From Marinobacter salsuginis (GTDB lineage: Bacteria; Pseudomonadota; Gammaproteobacteria; Pseudomonadales; Oleiphilaceae), in NCBI RefSeq assembly GCF_009617755.1, contig NZ_BGZH01000001.1:62001-126000 (forward strand): a stretch of DNA of 64,000 bases. The letters are read 5' to 3'. The notes beneath the pieces are model-generated. The model saw only the letters and a list, made by a program, of their open reading frames with translations, ran no database searches and was not told where the DNA came from. This document shows, piece after piece, positions 1-8,454 of this stretch (position 1 is the first letter of the stretch; each line of letters starts with the position of its first letter). The position numbers and the translations under genes are program-made.

Positions 1-68
1 CAATCGTTTGTCACACTTCATGGGGCACACTGCAACACAGTGCACGACACGATTTTCGGAGGTTCGAA

Positions 69-398
69 TTGATCACCTTTTTGATGGTACTGAGCATCTT
101 GCTTGTGCTGTTCAGCGCTTTCGTCTGCTGGCAGGTTCTTGAACAGCGCAAAGTGATCGCACAGATGATGGAGAATGACGACATCGCAGATTCCGAGCAG
201 CAGCCGGAGATGGTTATTACGCTACGGGTACTGGATCCGATTGCCCTGGCCAAACGGGAATCACGCTCTGCCCGCGTGCTTGCCGACAAACTCCCCGTGA
301 TGGTCCGCAAAATGGTGTACCAGGAAGTGCTAAAAGAGCTCGAAAGCGAAATGGCAGAGCGTGAAATCGAGGTCGACATGCAGCTCGAGTATCGATGA
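69..398 (+). CDS. small membrane-anchored protein of unknown function
   Basis: This 109-residue protein is not recognised. It has one hydrophobic segment at about residues 3-21, followed by a charged, glutamate- and arginine-rich soluble part, so it is probably anchored in the inner membrane by its N-terminus. The start is a TTG codon at 69, chosen because a strong GGAGG ribosome binding site lies at 58-62. The next gene on the same strand starts 37 bases after its stop and has the same design (N-terminal anchor plus charged helix), so the two may be one transcription unit. No motif suggests an enzyme. Confidence 0.6.
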   Translation: MITFLMVLSILLVLFSAFVCWQVLEQRKVIAQMMENDDIADSEQQPEMVITLRVLDPIALAKRESRSARVLADKLPVMVRKMVYQEVLKELESEMAEREIEVDMQLEYR

Positions 399-435
399 TT
401 CGGGTAGTCACTCCGGTTGATGGAAGCGCATTAAC

Positions 436-909
436 ATGATCACCACCGCGATCGTATCTTTTCTCCTGCTACTGGCCTTCATGGGCTTCGGCATCGCCTA
501 TTGGCAGCTCCTGCTGTGCCGCCGTGAAGCCCGGATTCTCAATTCTCACCGGGTGGCGGCACACAGCGCCCTACAGAAAAGCAGAATGGATCTTCTGGAA
601 GTACGGAACCGTGCCCGCCTGCTGGAAGATTCCGTCTCAGGCGGTGCCAGCGCAGTGGAGAAAGTTCACAAGGCGATTTCCAACACCACCTTCGGGCTGA
701 TTGATCTATTCTCGAAAGATGAAGAGTTCCGGCAGACGGCCCGAAAAGCGCGAGCCACCCATGACCAGACCAGCCAGCAGATCTACCGAACGGTGCGCAC
801 CACCAATAAGGCGCTTCACATCCTTGCCGATACCCTAATCATCGGCAAGGCCGAAAAGCGGCTCGCGTCGCGCAAGCGTGGCAAGGACTCGGGTTCCGAC
901 GATCAATAA
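436..909 (+). CDS. membrane-anchored coiled-coil protein of unknown function
   Basis: A 157-residue protein with one hydrophobic segment at about residues 5-27 and then a long, probably helical region rich in Arg, Glu and Ala, with a basic C-terminus (RLASRKRGK) before an acidic end. I do not recognise the family. The ATG at 436 is preceded by GGAAG at 423-427. It follows another small anchored protein and converges with rlmA, whose stop is only 10 bases away. A structural or regulatory membrane role is possible, but nothing in the sequence shows one. Confidence 0.6.
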   Translation: MITTAIVSFLLLLAFMGFGIAYWQLLLCRREARILNSHRVAAHSALQKSRMDLLEVRNRARLLEDSVSGGASAVEKVHKAISNTTFGLIDLFSKDEEFRQTARKARATHDQTSQQIYRTVRTTNKALHILADTLIIGKAEKRLASRKRGKDSGSDDQ

Positions 910-919
910 CTTTCGGGAG

Positions 920-1759
920 TCAGCTCTTTTCCCAGGATTTGAGCACCACGTCGACGGTCACCTCCAGTGAGTCAAGCGCCGCTGCCTTCTCAAGTCCCTC
1001 GGCGCTGGCCCGGTACAGATGCGGAGTCATGGCCAGAAGATCGGCAATACTTTCCTGATCCGGCAGTGTCAGGGGAAAACGCACGACGGTAGAGTCCAGT
1101 TGTCGAAAGCCCTCCGGCGCTGCACTGTCGGTCTTTCCAGGCGGTTTCAGCTCGGGATAGATGATTTCTCGCAATTCCCGAAGATGATCCGCACCGCCAT
1201 CCACCTGGATCACCCGCCCTCCTGGCTTGAGCACACGGGCAAATTCGCCATAGACCGGAAAACCAAACAGGCAAAGAACCAGATCCAGCGATTCCGCCAG
1301 AACCGGCAGGTTTGCATTGCTGCCCACTACCCATCGGGTCTGTTTATCCTGTTTTGCCGCTGCGAGGACCGCCCATTTCGAAATATCGACACCAATCATC
1401 GCAAGGTCTTTATCGCCAGCCTTGCCTGCCAGGTGCCGTAGGTAATAGCCTTCTCCGGAACCCGCGTCCAGCACCGACCCCTTCCCCTCATCGGGCAGCG
1501 ACTGCAGCGCCCGATCGCTAACCGACTCAGCGATCCTTGCGTAGAAGCCGGAATTCAGGAACCGTTGTCTGGCCGCCACCATCGCCTTGCTGTCGCCCGG
1601 GTCCAGGGTACGTTTCTTCTGGACCGGCAACAGGTGCACGTAGCCCTGCCGGGCGACATCAAAACTGTGCCCGTTCTCGCACCGCCAGGACGTTCCGCTG
1701 GCGGTGAGCGCGCACCCGTCCAACGGGCAGGCTAAAGCATCAAAGGGTGCGGTGGTCAT
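920..1759 (-). CDS. rlmA: 23S rRNA (guanine-N1)-methyltransferase RlmA
   Basis: This cytoplasmic enzyme methylates N1 of a guanine in a 23S rRNA hairpin (G745 in E. coli), using S-adenosylmethionine. With the start at 1759 the protein has 279 residues. An N-terminal zinc site is visible as C11, C16, C27 and H31, followed by the family motif GYVHLLPVQ. The SAM-binding glycine loop is VLDAGSGEGYY at about residues 95-105. The frame stays open upstream to 1855, but the added residues run into the etfA terminator region and do not resemble the family, which normally begins right before the zinc motif. A homologous TlrB-type enzyme is possible; the rRNA position is inferred from family. Confidence 0.85.
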   Translation of the reverse strand: MTTAPFDALACPLDGCALTASGTSWRCENGHSFDVARQGYVHLLPVQKKRTLDPGDSKAMVAARQRFLNSGFYARIAESVSDRALQSLPDEGKGSVLDAGSGEGYYLRHLAGKAGDKDLAMIGVDISKWAVLAAAKQDKQTRWVVGSNANLPVLAESLDLVLCLFGFPVYGEFARVLKPGGRVIQVDGGADHLRELREIIYPELKPPGKTDSAAPEGFRQLDSTVVRFPLTLPDQESIADLLAMTPHLYRASAEGLEKAAALDSLEVTVDVVLKSWEKS

Positions 1760-1825
1760 GGTGTTTGAATCCGGTTCAACTGTCAGGCCGGGTATCATGG
1801 CAGGTATTGAGGTTTCACCCAACGC

Positions 1826-1852
1826 AAAAAGGCACCCGGAGGTGCCTTTTTT
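1826..1852 (-). terminator. rho-independent terminator after etfA
   Basis: The stem GGCACC/GGTGCC (1831-1836 and 1841-1846) closes a CGGA loop and is flanked by five A on the left and six T on the right, so it can act in both directions. It lies 17 bases past the etfA stop on the minus strand and upstream of the rlmA start, separating the two units. Confidence 0.8.
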
Positions 1853-1868
1853 CAAGCTTGTTAGAAAG

Positions 1869-2810
1869 TTACAGAACTTTCTTCAGCTCTTCCTCAAGCT
1901 GCGGAACCGCTTCAAACAGGTCCGCTACCAGGCCGTAATCGGCAACCTGGAAGATCGGCGCTTCTTCATCCTTGTTGATCGCAACGATCACCTTGGAATC
2001 AGACATACCCGCCAGGTGCTGAATGGCACCGGAAATGCCCACGGCGATATAGAGCTGCGGAGCAACAATCTTACCGGTCTGGCCAACCTGCATGTCGTTC
2101 GGTACGAAGCCGGCGTCAACAGCAGCACGGGATGCGCCAACAGCGGCACCCATCAGATCGGCAACCTGCTCAAGCATCTTGAAGTTGTCGCCGTTTTGCA
2201 TTCCGCGACCACCGGAAACCACGATACCGGCGCTTGCCAGATCAGGACGGTCAGACTTGGCCAGCTCTTCGCTAACGAACTGGGACAGGCCAGCGTCTTT
2301 TACAACGTCCAGCTGTTCAACGGCAGCGGAGCCACCTTCAGCAGCAACCGGGTCGAACGCGGTCGGACGAACAGTAACGACTTTGATGCTGTCACTGGAT
2401 TTTACAGTGGCAATGGCGTTACCAGCGTAGATCGGGCGAACGAAGGTATCTTCGGACTCCACGCGCATGATGTCGGAAACCTGGGCAACGTCCAGCAGTG
2501 CAGCAACGCGCGGCATGAAGTCTTTGCCCACGGTGCCAGCGGCGGCCAGGATGTGGCTGTAGCCCTTGCCAACTTCGGCAACCAGCTCACCCAGGTTCTC
2601 GCCCAGGAAGTGACCATAAGCAGCGTTGTCGGCAAACAGTACCTTGTTAACGCCTTCGGCCTTGGCAGCTGCTTCAGCAACGGCACCACAGTTCTCACCG
2701 GCAACCAGTACGTCGATGTCTCCGCCGATGGCCTTGGCAGCCGCTACAACATTCAGGGTAGCCTGTTTCAGGCTGCTGTTGTCATGTTCAGCAATTACAA
2801 GGATGCTCAT
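1869..2810 (-). CDS. etfA: electron transfer flavoprotein alpha subunit
   Basis: The alpha subunit of the FAD/AMP-containing heterodimer that takes electrons from acyl-CoA and other flavoprotein dehydrogenases and delivers them to ETF:ubiquinone oxidoreductase. The 313-residue length fits the family (about 310). The C-terminal half carries the FAD-binding domain, with VVSGGRGMQ at about residues 196-204 and QTGKIVAPQLYIAVGISGA at about 243-261. It begins directly after etfB (etfB stop and etfA ATG are adjacent), which indicates translational coupling and equimolar production. The ETF-QO gene is divergent on the other side of etfB. Confidence 0.96.
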   Translation of the reverse strand: MSILVIAEHDNSSLKQATLNVVAAAKAIGGDIDVLVAGENCGAVAEAAAKAEGVNKVLFADNAAYGHFLGENLGELVAEVGKGYSHILAAAGTVGKDFMPRVAALLDVAQVSDIMRVESEDTFVRPIYAGNAIATVKSSDSIKVVTVRPTAFDPVAAEGGSAAVEQLDVVKDAGLSQFVSEELAKSDRPDLASAGIVVSGGRGMQNGDNFKMLEQVADLMGAAVGASRAAVDAGFVPNDMQVGQTGKIVAPQLYIAVGISGAIQHLAGMSDSKVIVAINKDEEAPIFQVADYGLVADLFEAVPQLEEELKKVL

Positions 2811-3560
2811 TTAGATCACCTTCGCTTCGTTCTTCAGTTTATCGACCAGCTCGGCAACGTCGGCCACTTTCACACCCGCCTGACGGGAAGCAGGCGCTTC
2901 AACCTTCAGGGTGGAAAGGCGCGGAGCGATGTCGACACCCAGATCGGCCGGGCTCATGTTGTCCAGCGGCTTCTTCTTGGCCTTCATGATGTTCGGCAGA
3001 GAAGCATAGCGCGGCTCGTTCAGACGCAGGTCGGTGGTGACAACCGCAGGCAGATTCAGGGAAACGGTCATCAGACCACCGTCTACCTCACGGGTTACGT
3101 TAACCTTGTCACCCTCAACAACTACTTCAGAAGCGAAAGTGCCCTGACCCATGCCGGTCAGCGCGGCCAGCATCTGGCCAGTCTGGTTGTTATCGGAATC
3201 GATGGACTGCTTGCCAAGAATGACCAGCTTCGGCTCTTCTTTCTCAACAACAGCCTTCAGCAGCTTGGCCGCTTCGAGAGACTGAACCTCCTCGTCGGTT
3301 TCGACGTGGATGCCACGGTCTGCACCCAGCGCCAGCGCAGTACGGATCTGCTCCTGAGAGGCTTTCGGACCGATGGATACCACCACGATTTCACTGGCAA
3401 CACCCTTCTCCTTCAGGCGAACGGCTTCTTCTACCGCGATTTCGCAGAACGGGTTCATTGCCATCTTGACGTTGGCGAGGTCAACACCGGTGTTGTCCGG
3501 CTTGACGCGCACCTTTACGTTGTAGTCGATTACTCGTTTTACAGCGACCAGAACCTTCAT
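2811..3560 (-). CDS. etfB: electron transfer flavoprotein beta subunit
   Basis: The beta subunit of ETF, which holds the structural AMP and the dehydrogenase recognition loop. The protein has 249 residues, the usual family length, and begins [14 protein letters not shown], a typical EtfB start. The segment [22 protein letters not shown] (around residues 122-143, split here only for orientation) is the conserved AMP-binding area. It is the first gene of an etfBA operon and is transcribed away from ETF-QO across a 400-base region with a perfect palindrome. Confidence 0.96.
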   Translation of the reverse strand: MKVLVAVKRVIDYNVKVRVKPDNTGVDLANVKMAMNPFCEIAVEEAVRLKEKGVASEIVVVSIGPKASQEQIRTALALGADRGIHVETDEEVQSLEAAKLLKAVVEKEEPKLVILGKQSIDSDNNQTGQMLAALTGMGQGTFASEVVVEGDKVNVTREVDGGLMTVSLNLPAVVTTDLRLNEPRYASLPNIMKAKKKPLDNMSPADLGVDIAPRLSTLKVEAPASRQAGVKVADVAELVDKLKNEAKVI

Positions 3561-3978
3561 AGATTCCTCGTTCTTCTACGATGGGTTTATGACTTGCAGT
3601 CCTCGCGCAGAGCCTGCCGACATTCAATGCGCACTAATGATGGAGGCAACACTCGGCAGAATCAATAGCCTCAAACGACGCGCCAGGACTGAACTTTCAG
3701 CCAATTCCCCGGTATTGACCGGGAACGGCAATGAGACGATACTAGATTTCGACTCAAAACACACGATGTTTCAGTGTGCTCTTACAATGCCAAAGGTCAG
3801 AGTGAATTTCAAACAAACGTTTGTTTGATTCTTCAAATACGGTATCCTTTTGGTTATGCAAGTCGGGACAAACGGCTTGGGGCGGTCGTCTATACGCAGT
3901 TTTACCGGTATGATGGCGGCCCAGAATAATTGGCCTGCGGGCACATAATTTCCATTAAAGATGTTTGAGGAGACCAAC
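3561..3978. other. divergent etfB / ETF-QO control region
   Basis: A gene-free region between two divergent transcription units of one pathway. The part next to etfB (3561-3800) shows no convincing ORF. A perfect 20-bp palindrome lies at 3809-3828. Downstream of it is an A+T-rich stretch (3829-3855) that could carry the ETF-QO promoter, but no hexamer pair is strong enough to call. Confidence 0.6.
3809..3828. promoter_or_regulatory. 20-bp perfect palindrome, putative PsrA/TetR-type operator
   Basis: The sequence TCAAACAAACGTTTGTTTGA is a perfect inverted repeat with no spacer. It contains the CAAAC...GTTTG pattern reported for PsrA, the TetR-family fatty-acid-degradation regulator of gammaproteobacteria, whose reconstructed regulons include etfBA and the ETF-QO gene. 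On the minus strand the right edge forms a TTGAAA that could be an etfB -35 element, which would suit repression. The palindrome is seen; the regulator is an inference. Confidence 0.65.
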
Positions 3979-5631
3979 GTGGAACGCGAATCGATGGAAT
4001 TTGATGTTCTGATCGTCGGCGGCGGCCCGGCGGGCCTGTCTGCAGCGTGCCGTGTCATGCAGTTGGCACAGGAATCCGGCGAGGAACTCACCGTATGTGT
4101 GGTAGAGAAAGGTTCTGAGATCGGCGCGCACATTCTGGCCGGTACCGTATTCGAGCCCACTGCCCTCAACGAACTCTTCCCGGACTGGAAAGAGAAAGGC
4201 GCTCCGCTGAACACGCCCGTTACCCGTGACGACATTTTCCTGCTGAAGAACCAGGATAGCGCCACCAAGATCCCCAATGCCTTTGTGCCCAAGAACATGC
4301 ACAACCATGGCAACTACATCATCAGCCTGGGCAACCTGTGCCGCTGGCTGGCCGAACAGGCCGAGCAGCTTGGCGTTGAGGTCTATCCGGGCTTTGCGGC
4401 CGCCGAGACCATCGTTGAGGATGGCCAGGTAAAAGGTATTATCACCGGCGATATGGGCGTGGCCCGCGACGGTTCCGAGAAAGACGGCTACATGCCGGGC
4501 ATGGAACTGCGCGCCAAGTACACCCTCTTCACCGAAGGCTGCCGTGGCCACCTGGGCAAGCGCCTGATCAACGACTTCAAGCTGGATGAAGGCAAGGATC
4601 CCCAGCACTACGGCATCGGCATCAAGGAGCTGTGGGACATCGATCCGGCCAAACACGAGCCAGGCCTGGTCGTCCATACCACCGGTTGGCCGCTCAACGA
4701 GACCGGCTCCACCGGCGGTTCTTTCCTGTATCACCTGGAGAACGGCCAGGTTTACGTGGGCCTGATTACCGATCTGTCCTACAGCAACCCGCATCTGAGC
4801 CCATTCGAAGAGTTCCAGCGCCTGAAGCTGCACCCGGAGATCAAGAAGCACCTGGAAGGTGGCAAGCGGGTGTCCTACGGTGCGCGCGCCATCGCCAAGG
4901 GCGGCTACAATGCCCTGCCGAAAATGAGCTTCCCGGGCGGCCTGCTGCTGGGTTGCGACGCCGGCACCCTGAACAGCTCCAAGATCAAGGGCTCCCACAC
5001 CGCCATGAAGTCCGGCCTGTTGGGCGCCGAAGCGGTCTTCGAGGCCCTTAAGGAAGGCAAGAGCGGTGAGGAAATCACCAGCTTCCAGAAGCGCTTCGAG
5101 GATAGCTGGCTGTACAAGGAACTCTACGCCGAGCGTAACTTCGGCCCGGCCATGCACAAGTTCGGCAACGTGGTGGGCGGCGCCATTGCCTTCTTCGAGC
5201 AGAACATCCTGCGTGGCAGCCTGCCGATCACCTTCCACGATACCACTCCGGACTACGCCACCCTGAAGCCGGCGTCCGAGTGCAAGAAGGTGACTTATCC
5301 CAAGCCGGATAACACGCTGACCTTTGACCGCCTGTCCTCGGTGTTTATCTCCAACACCAACCACGAGGAAGACCAGCCGGTACACCTGAAGCTGACGGAT
5401 CCGGAGCTGCCGATTCGTGACAACCTGCCGAAATACGACGAGCCTGCGCAGCGTTACTGCCCGGCCGGCGTGTACGAAGTGGTCGAGAAAGACGACGGCA
5501 GCGGCAAGCGCTTCCAGATCAATGCCCAGAACTGTGTTCACTGCAAGACCTGCGATATCAAGGATCCTGCCCAGAACATCAACTGGGTGACTCCGGAAGG
5601 GGGCGGTGGCCCGAACTATCCGAACATGTAA
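3979..5631 (+). CDS. etfD: electron transfer flavoprotein:ubiquinone oxidoreductase
   Basis: A membrane-associated FAD and 4Fe-4S enzyme that oxidises reduced ETF and passes electrons to ubiquinone. An N-terminal FAD-binding motif DVLIVGGGPAGLSAA follows the start, and C-terminal cysteines in QNCVHCKTCDIKDP provide three of the four 4Fe-4S ligands (the fourth is the earlier Cys in QRYCPAG). The start is placed at GTG 3979, not at the in-frame ATG at 3961. GAGGAG at 3967-3972 is ideally spaced for 3979, and the resulting N-terminus MERESMEFDV matches what I recall of Pseudomonas proteins. The product has 550 residues. It is divergent from etfBA, which supply its electron donor. Confidence 0.95.
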   Translation: MERESMEFDVLIVGGGPAGLSAACRVMQLAQESGEELTVCVVEKGSEIGAHILAGTVFEPTALNELFPDWKEKGAPLNTPVTRDDIFLLKNQDSATKIPNAFVPKNMHNHGNYIISLGNLCRWLAEQAEQLGVEVYPGFAAAETIVEDGQVKGIITGDMGVARDGSEKDGYMPGMELRAKYTLFTEGCRGHLGKRLINDFKLDEGKDPQHYGIGIKELWDIDPAKHEPGLVVHTTGWPLNETGSTGGSFLYHLENGQVYVGLITDLSYSNPHLSPFEEFQRLKLHPEIKKHLEGGKRVSYGARAIAKGGYNALPKMSFPGGLLLGCDAGTLNSSKIKGSHTAMKSGLLGAEAVFEALKEGKSGEEITSFQKRFEDSWLYKELYAERNFGPAMHKFGNVVGGAIAFFEQNILRGSLPITFHDTTPDYATLKPASECKKVTYPKPDNTLTFDRLSSVFISNTNHEEDQPVHLKLTDPELPIRDNLPKYDEPAQRYCPAGVYEVVEKDDGSGKRFQINAQNCVHCKTCDIKDPAQNINWVTPEGGGGPNYPNM

Positions 5632-5646
5632 GTTCGGCTTCTGTTG

Positions 5647-5675
5647 CAAAACGGCCCTTTTGGGCCGTTTTTTTT
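5647..5675 (+). terminator. rho-independent terminator after ETF-QO
   Basis: The stem ACGGCCC/GGGCCGT (5651-5657 and 5662-5668) closes a TTTT loop and is followed by a run of seven T. It begins about 16 bases past the ETF-QO stop. Confidence 0.88.
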
Positions 5676-5718
5676 GGATATCGGGTTGTCCGATTACGGC
5701 TGAATTAATTCCAGGCAT

Positions 5719-5748
5719 AAAAAAACGGCTCGATGAGGAGCCGTTTTT
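5719..5748 (-). terminator. rho-independent terminator after the SlyD-type gene
   Basis: ACGGCTC and GAGCCGT (5725-5731 and 5738-5744) form a stem. Read on the minus strand it ends in a run of T (the plus strand has AAAAAA at 5719-5724). It lies 20 bases past the isomerase stop, back to back with the ETF-QO terminator. Confidence 0.82.
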
Positions 5749-5767
5749 CGTTGCGCTTCAGAAAAGC

Positions 5768-6229
5768 TTAGTGAGCGTGACCGTGCTCTTGCTCTTCGTC
5801 AGTCGCGTCGCGAGCTTCTACCACTTCTACGTCGAAGTGCAGAGTCTGCCCGGCGAGCGGATGGTTGGCGTCGATGGTGACGGTTTCGTCGCCAACTTCA
5901 ACCACGCGAACAACCTGGGGGCCGCCCGGGGTCTGTGCCTGGAACTGCATGCCCGGCTCGATGGTGTCGACGCCTTCAAATGCAGAACGTGGAACCGGCT
6001 GGATCAGTTCTTCGTTTACTTCGCCGTAGCCTTCTGCAGGTTCTACAGAAACCTTAACCTGATCGCCTGCGTTCTTTTCGTTCAGTGCACTTTCCAGTCC
6101 ACCGATAATGTTCTGTGCACCTTCCAGGTAAGACAGAGGCTCGCGACCTTCTACACGGGAGGAATCAAGCTGCTCTCCCTGATCGTTGGTGAGCGTGTAA
6201 TGGATGGTGACAACACGAGGTTGGGCCAT
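5768..6229 (-). CDS. slyD: FKBP-type peptidyl-prolyl isomerase, SlyD-like
   Basis: A cytoplasmic cis-trans prolyl isomerase and chaperone of the SlyD branch. In this 153-residue protein the split FKBP fold (residues about 1-70 and 125-143) is interrupted by the insert-in-flap chaperone domain (about 71-124). The C-terminus is a short acidic tail ending HGHAH, a reduced version of the long histidine-rich, nickel-binding tail of E. coli SlyD, so metal storage is likely weaker. It is flanked by its own terminator and appears to be a single-gene unit. Assignment to SlyD over FkpB rests on length and the tail. Confidence 0.85.
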   Translation of the reverse strand: MAQPRVVTIHYTLTNDQGEQLDSSRVEGREPLSYLEGAQNIIGGLESALNEKNAGDQVKVSVEPAEGYGEVNEELIQPVPRSAFEGVDTIEPGMQFQAQTPGGPQVVRVVEVGDETVTIDANHPLAGQTLHFDVEVVEARDATDEEQEHGHAH

Positions 6230-6428
6230 GTGATCTCCTTGCGTGTCCGCAATGACTGTTTAATTGATTTAGGCAATCGAAAGTGATCGTGAACAGCCAG
6301 ACTGAACAGAGGGACTAACGACCACCGGGCCTCGTTAGAGAGCCAGGCTCATAACAAGTATGAAAACACAGTTTAACAACTGAGTTGATGCGTTTTCTAC
6401 CGTAATTCTGGGGCCGCGGTACGGGTTT

Positions 6429-6995
6429 TCAACCACCCTGCCCGATTTTATAGAAAATTCCGTGGCTAAATACGCCGAGGGTCGGATGGCCACCCTCGTT
6501 TCGCTCCACCACATGCTCGGCCAGATCGTAATAGGCAGCCGTGACCAGGCGCGCGTCGACGCCATGGCGAACCTTCACAACCGGGCGTGGCTCGTCGGAG
6601 CCCGGATAGGTCCCCACTTCCAGCGGGTGGTCCTGGCCAATCTCCAGGGTTTCGCCCACATTGGTGGTCAGTGAGATGACCTGCCGGTCGCCCTCTCCGG
6701 TTACCTGGAGCGAGTGCGCCAGAAGCGGTGCATCCTCAACCTGGATTCGCCACTTCTCGACCGGGGTCACCAGGTAGTACTCGCCATCTTCTTCCTTGCG
6801 GAGAATGGTGGAGAAGAGACGCACGATGGCTTCCCGCGCCAATGGCTCACCCTTGAATATCCACTGGCCATCACGGGTGATGCGCAGGTCCATATCGCCC
6901 GAGAGCTCGGGGTTCCACTTATCCAGGGGCGGGTTTCCGGCATTCTTCACGGTTTCCTCCACCTGTTTTGCAAGATTATCCGGATTCATGCTCAT
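6429..6995 (-). CDS. DUF1285 family protein
   Basis: A 188-residue cytoplasmic protein of the DUF1285 family, recognised by DMDLRITRDGQWIFKGEPL and the following hydrophilic pattern through YYLVTPVEKWRI. The family's biochemical function is not known to me, and nothing here indicates catalysis. It lies 24 bases downstream of a radical SAM gene on the same strand, so the two are probably co-transcribed. The ATG at 6995 is followed two codons later by another (6989), either of which could be used. Confidence 0.8.
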   Translation of the reverse strand: MSMNPDNLAKQVEETVKNAGNPPLDKWNPELSGDMDLRITRDGQWIFKGEPLAREAIVRLFSTILRKEEDGEYYLVTPVEKWRIQVEDAPLLAHSLQVTGEGDRQVISLTTNVGETLEIGQDHPLEVGTYPGSDEPRPVVKVRHGVDARLVTAAYYDLAEHVVERNEGGHPTLGVFSHGIFYKIGQGG

Positions 6996-7019
6996 AACCG
7001 TGGCTCCCGGTCCGGTAAA

Positions 7020-7916
7020 TTACAACCCGCGCATCCATTCCGCACGCAGCGGCGCCGCACCGGGATTGGTGATGGCCAGGTTCACCTGGTCCAGCATCTT
7101 CTGTTTGTCCCTGCCCAGCGTCCCCTTGAGAACGAGATAGTTGGAGGCGTGATCACTGCGGAAGATGGTTTTATCCAGTTCCAGGTGCTCCAGGAACAGG
7201 CGGATTTCCTCGAACAGCCCTTGCTGTGACAGTGGAACGAAATCGTCACCGAACCCTTCCCGGAAACGCCCCTCCCCCTGCGGAAAGCTCACCACGAGGG
7301 TCGACAGGTAGTCCGGCTGGGTCTCATTACAGAGGGTGGCGGTGTTGATCGCATGCTGACGGGAGAGACTTTCACCGCCAAGCCCATTCAGCACCATCAC
7401 AGAACTGGTAAGGCCCGCTTCGCGAATCTTGACCAGCGCCGAGCGGGTCGATTCCCAGGTTTCGCCTTTGTTGACGCGGCGCAGAACCTCATCATCGCCG
7501 GATTCCATCCCGACGTAGAGAATCTGGAGGCCGGCTTCCTTCAGCTGTGCCAGCTCTTCCACGGTTTTTTTGGCAAGATTACGAGGCAGGCAGTAGCTGG
7601 AAACCCGCTGGAGGTCGGGAAAAGCTTCCCGTAATTGCCCGAGAATCTCCAGCAGGCGACGGGTCGGCAACACCATGGCGTCCCCATCCGCCAGGAAGAC
7701 ACGGCGCACACCACCCAGACTGCGAGCTGCATTCTGGATATCCTTAAGCACGTCGTCGGGCTTGCGGGCCCGGAATTTCTTCTGGGGCTGGGTGTACATC
7801 TCACAGAAGGTGCATTTGTTCCAGGAACAGCCGTTGGTAACCGGAAGGATCAATGACTTGGCTTCACTGGGAGGCCGGAATACCGGCTCTACGTAGTCAA
7901 TCGGAAAGCTGTACAT
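7020..7916 (-). CDS. radical SAM protein of unknown substrate
   Basis: A 298-residue radical SAM enzyme. The cluster-binding cysteines are C30, C35 and C38 in NGCSWNKCTFC, a CX4CX2C spacing in place of the common CX3CX2C. ESGDDEVLRRVNKGE at about residues 142-156 is a typical radical SAM barrel element seen in COG1032 proteins. No cobalamin-binding or SPASM domain is visible, so the protein is essentially the core barrel plus a short tail. The neighbours (DUF1285 downstream, sixA 45 bases upstream) do not reveal the substrate. The radical SAM class is certain; the reaction is unknown. Confidence 0.85.
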   Translation of the reverse strand: MYSFPIDYVEPVFRPPSEAKSLILPVTNGCSWNKCTFCEMYTQPQKKFRARKPDDVLKDIQNAARSLGGVRRVFLADGDAMVLPTRRLLEILGQLREAFPDLQRVSSYCLPRNLAKKTVEELAQLKEAGLQILYVGMESGDDEVLRRVNKGETWESTRSALVKIREAGLTSSVMVLNGLGGESLSRQHAINTATLCNETQPDYLSTLVVSFPQGEGRFREGFGDDFVPLSQQGLFEEIRLFLEHLELDKTIFRSDHASNYLVLKGTLGRDKQKMLDQVNLAITNPGAAPLRAEWMRGL

Positions 7917-7961
7917 AATCAGGCTCGGATTTGAGAATTCAGAAATCGGATAAACCGAGTA

Positions 7962-8411
7962 TCAGGGCAGAAACTGCGCTTTCAAGTCTGCGCAGCCCGG
8001 GCCAACCACCGGCATATCGAGCATCACCGCCTGGGAAGTCATGAACGGAATGCCCCGGCGGTGGGCATCTACCAGGAGGGTGGCAAGACTACCGACCAGC
8101 GGCATGTGGGAGACAATCATCAATGGCGATTCGTGCTGTTCAATCAATGCATCGAGGCAAGCGCCGGGATCGTCGTCCGGGGTGATAAACAGCTTTTCTT
8201 CAACGGGACAATTCAGGATCTCGGAAACAATCGCCGCTGTTTGCCGGGCCCGGACGTATGGGCTGCTCCATATCAGTTTGGGGCGCCAGGGCGACTCGGC
8301 GATGCGGGCAGCCACTTCGGCCGCGCCCAGGCGGCCGGATTCTGTCAGTTCACGCTCCTGATCCAGCGTGTGCCAGCCGGCTTCGCCGTGACGCATGATG
8401 AGCAGTTGCAA
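7962..8411 (-). CDS. sixA: phosphohistidine phosphatase SixA
   Basis: A histidine-phosphatase superfamily enzyme that dephosphorylates phosphohistidine, in E. coli on Hpt domains and on the nitrogen phosphotransferase protein NPr. The catalytic RHG motif is at residues 7-9 (MQLLIMRHGEAG) and a second active-site histidine is in IVSHMPLVG at about residue 99. At 149 residues it is a minimal SixA-size protein. It follows gpsA by about 40 bases on the same strand, as often seen in gammaproteobacteria, and is probably co-transcribed with it. Confidence 0.88.
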   Translation of the reverse strand: MQLLIMRHGEAGWHTLDQERELTESGRLGAAEVAARIAESPWRPKLIWSSPYVRARQTAAIVSEILNCPVEEKLFITPDDDPGACLDALIEQHESPLMIVSHMPLVGSLATLLVDAHRRGIPFMTSQAVMLDMPVVGPGCADLKAQFLP

Positions 8412-8454
8412 GGGCTCTCTCCTTTCAGACCGTCTCCGGCCTTTGCAAACCGTT

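Noticed and set aside
1704..3668. Open frame of 654 residues on the plus strand opposite etfA and etfB
   Set aside because: It is the antisense shadow of two well-conserved genes whose codon bias leaves the opposite frame open; the translated product has no family features.
3955..5718. Open frame of 587 residues on the minus strand opposite the ETF-QO gene
   Set aside because: It mirrors the ETF-QO gene for its full length and has no ribosome binding site or recognisable domain.
6315..6338. Inverted repeat CTAACGA/TCGTTAG between the SlyD and DUF1285 genes as a terminator
   Set aside because: The stem is only 7 bp with a 10-base loop and has no T run in either direction.
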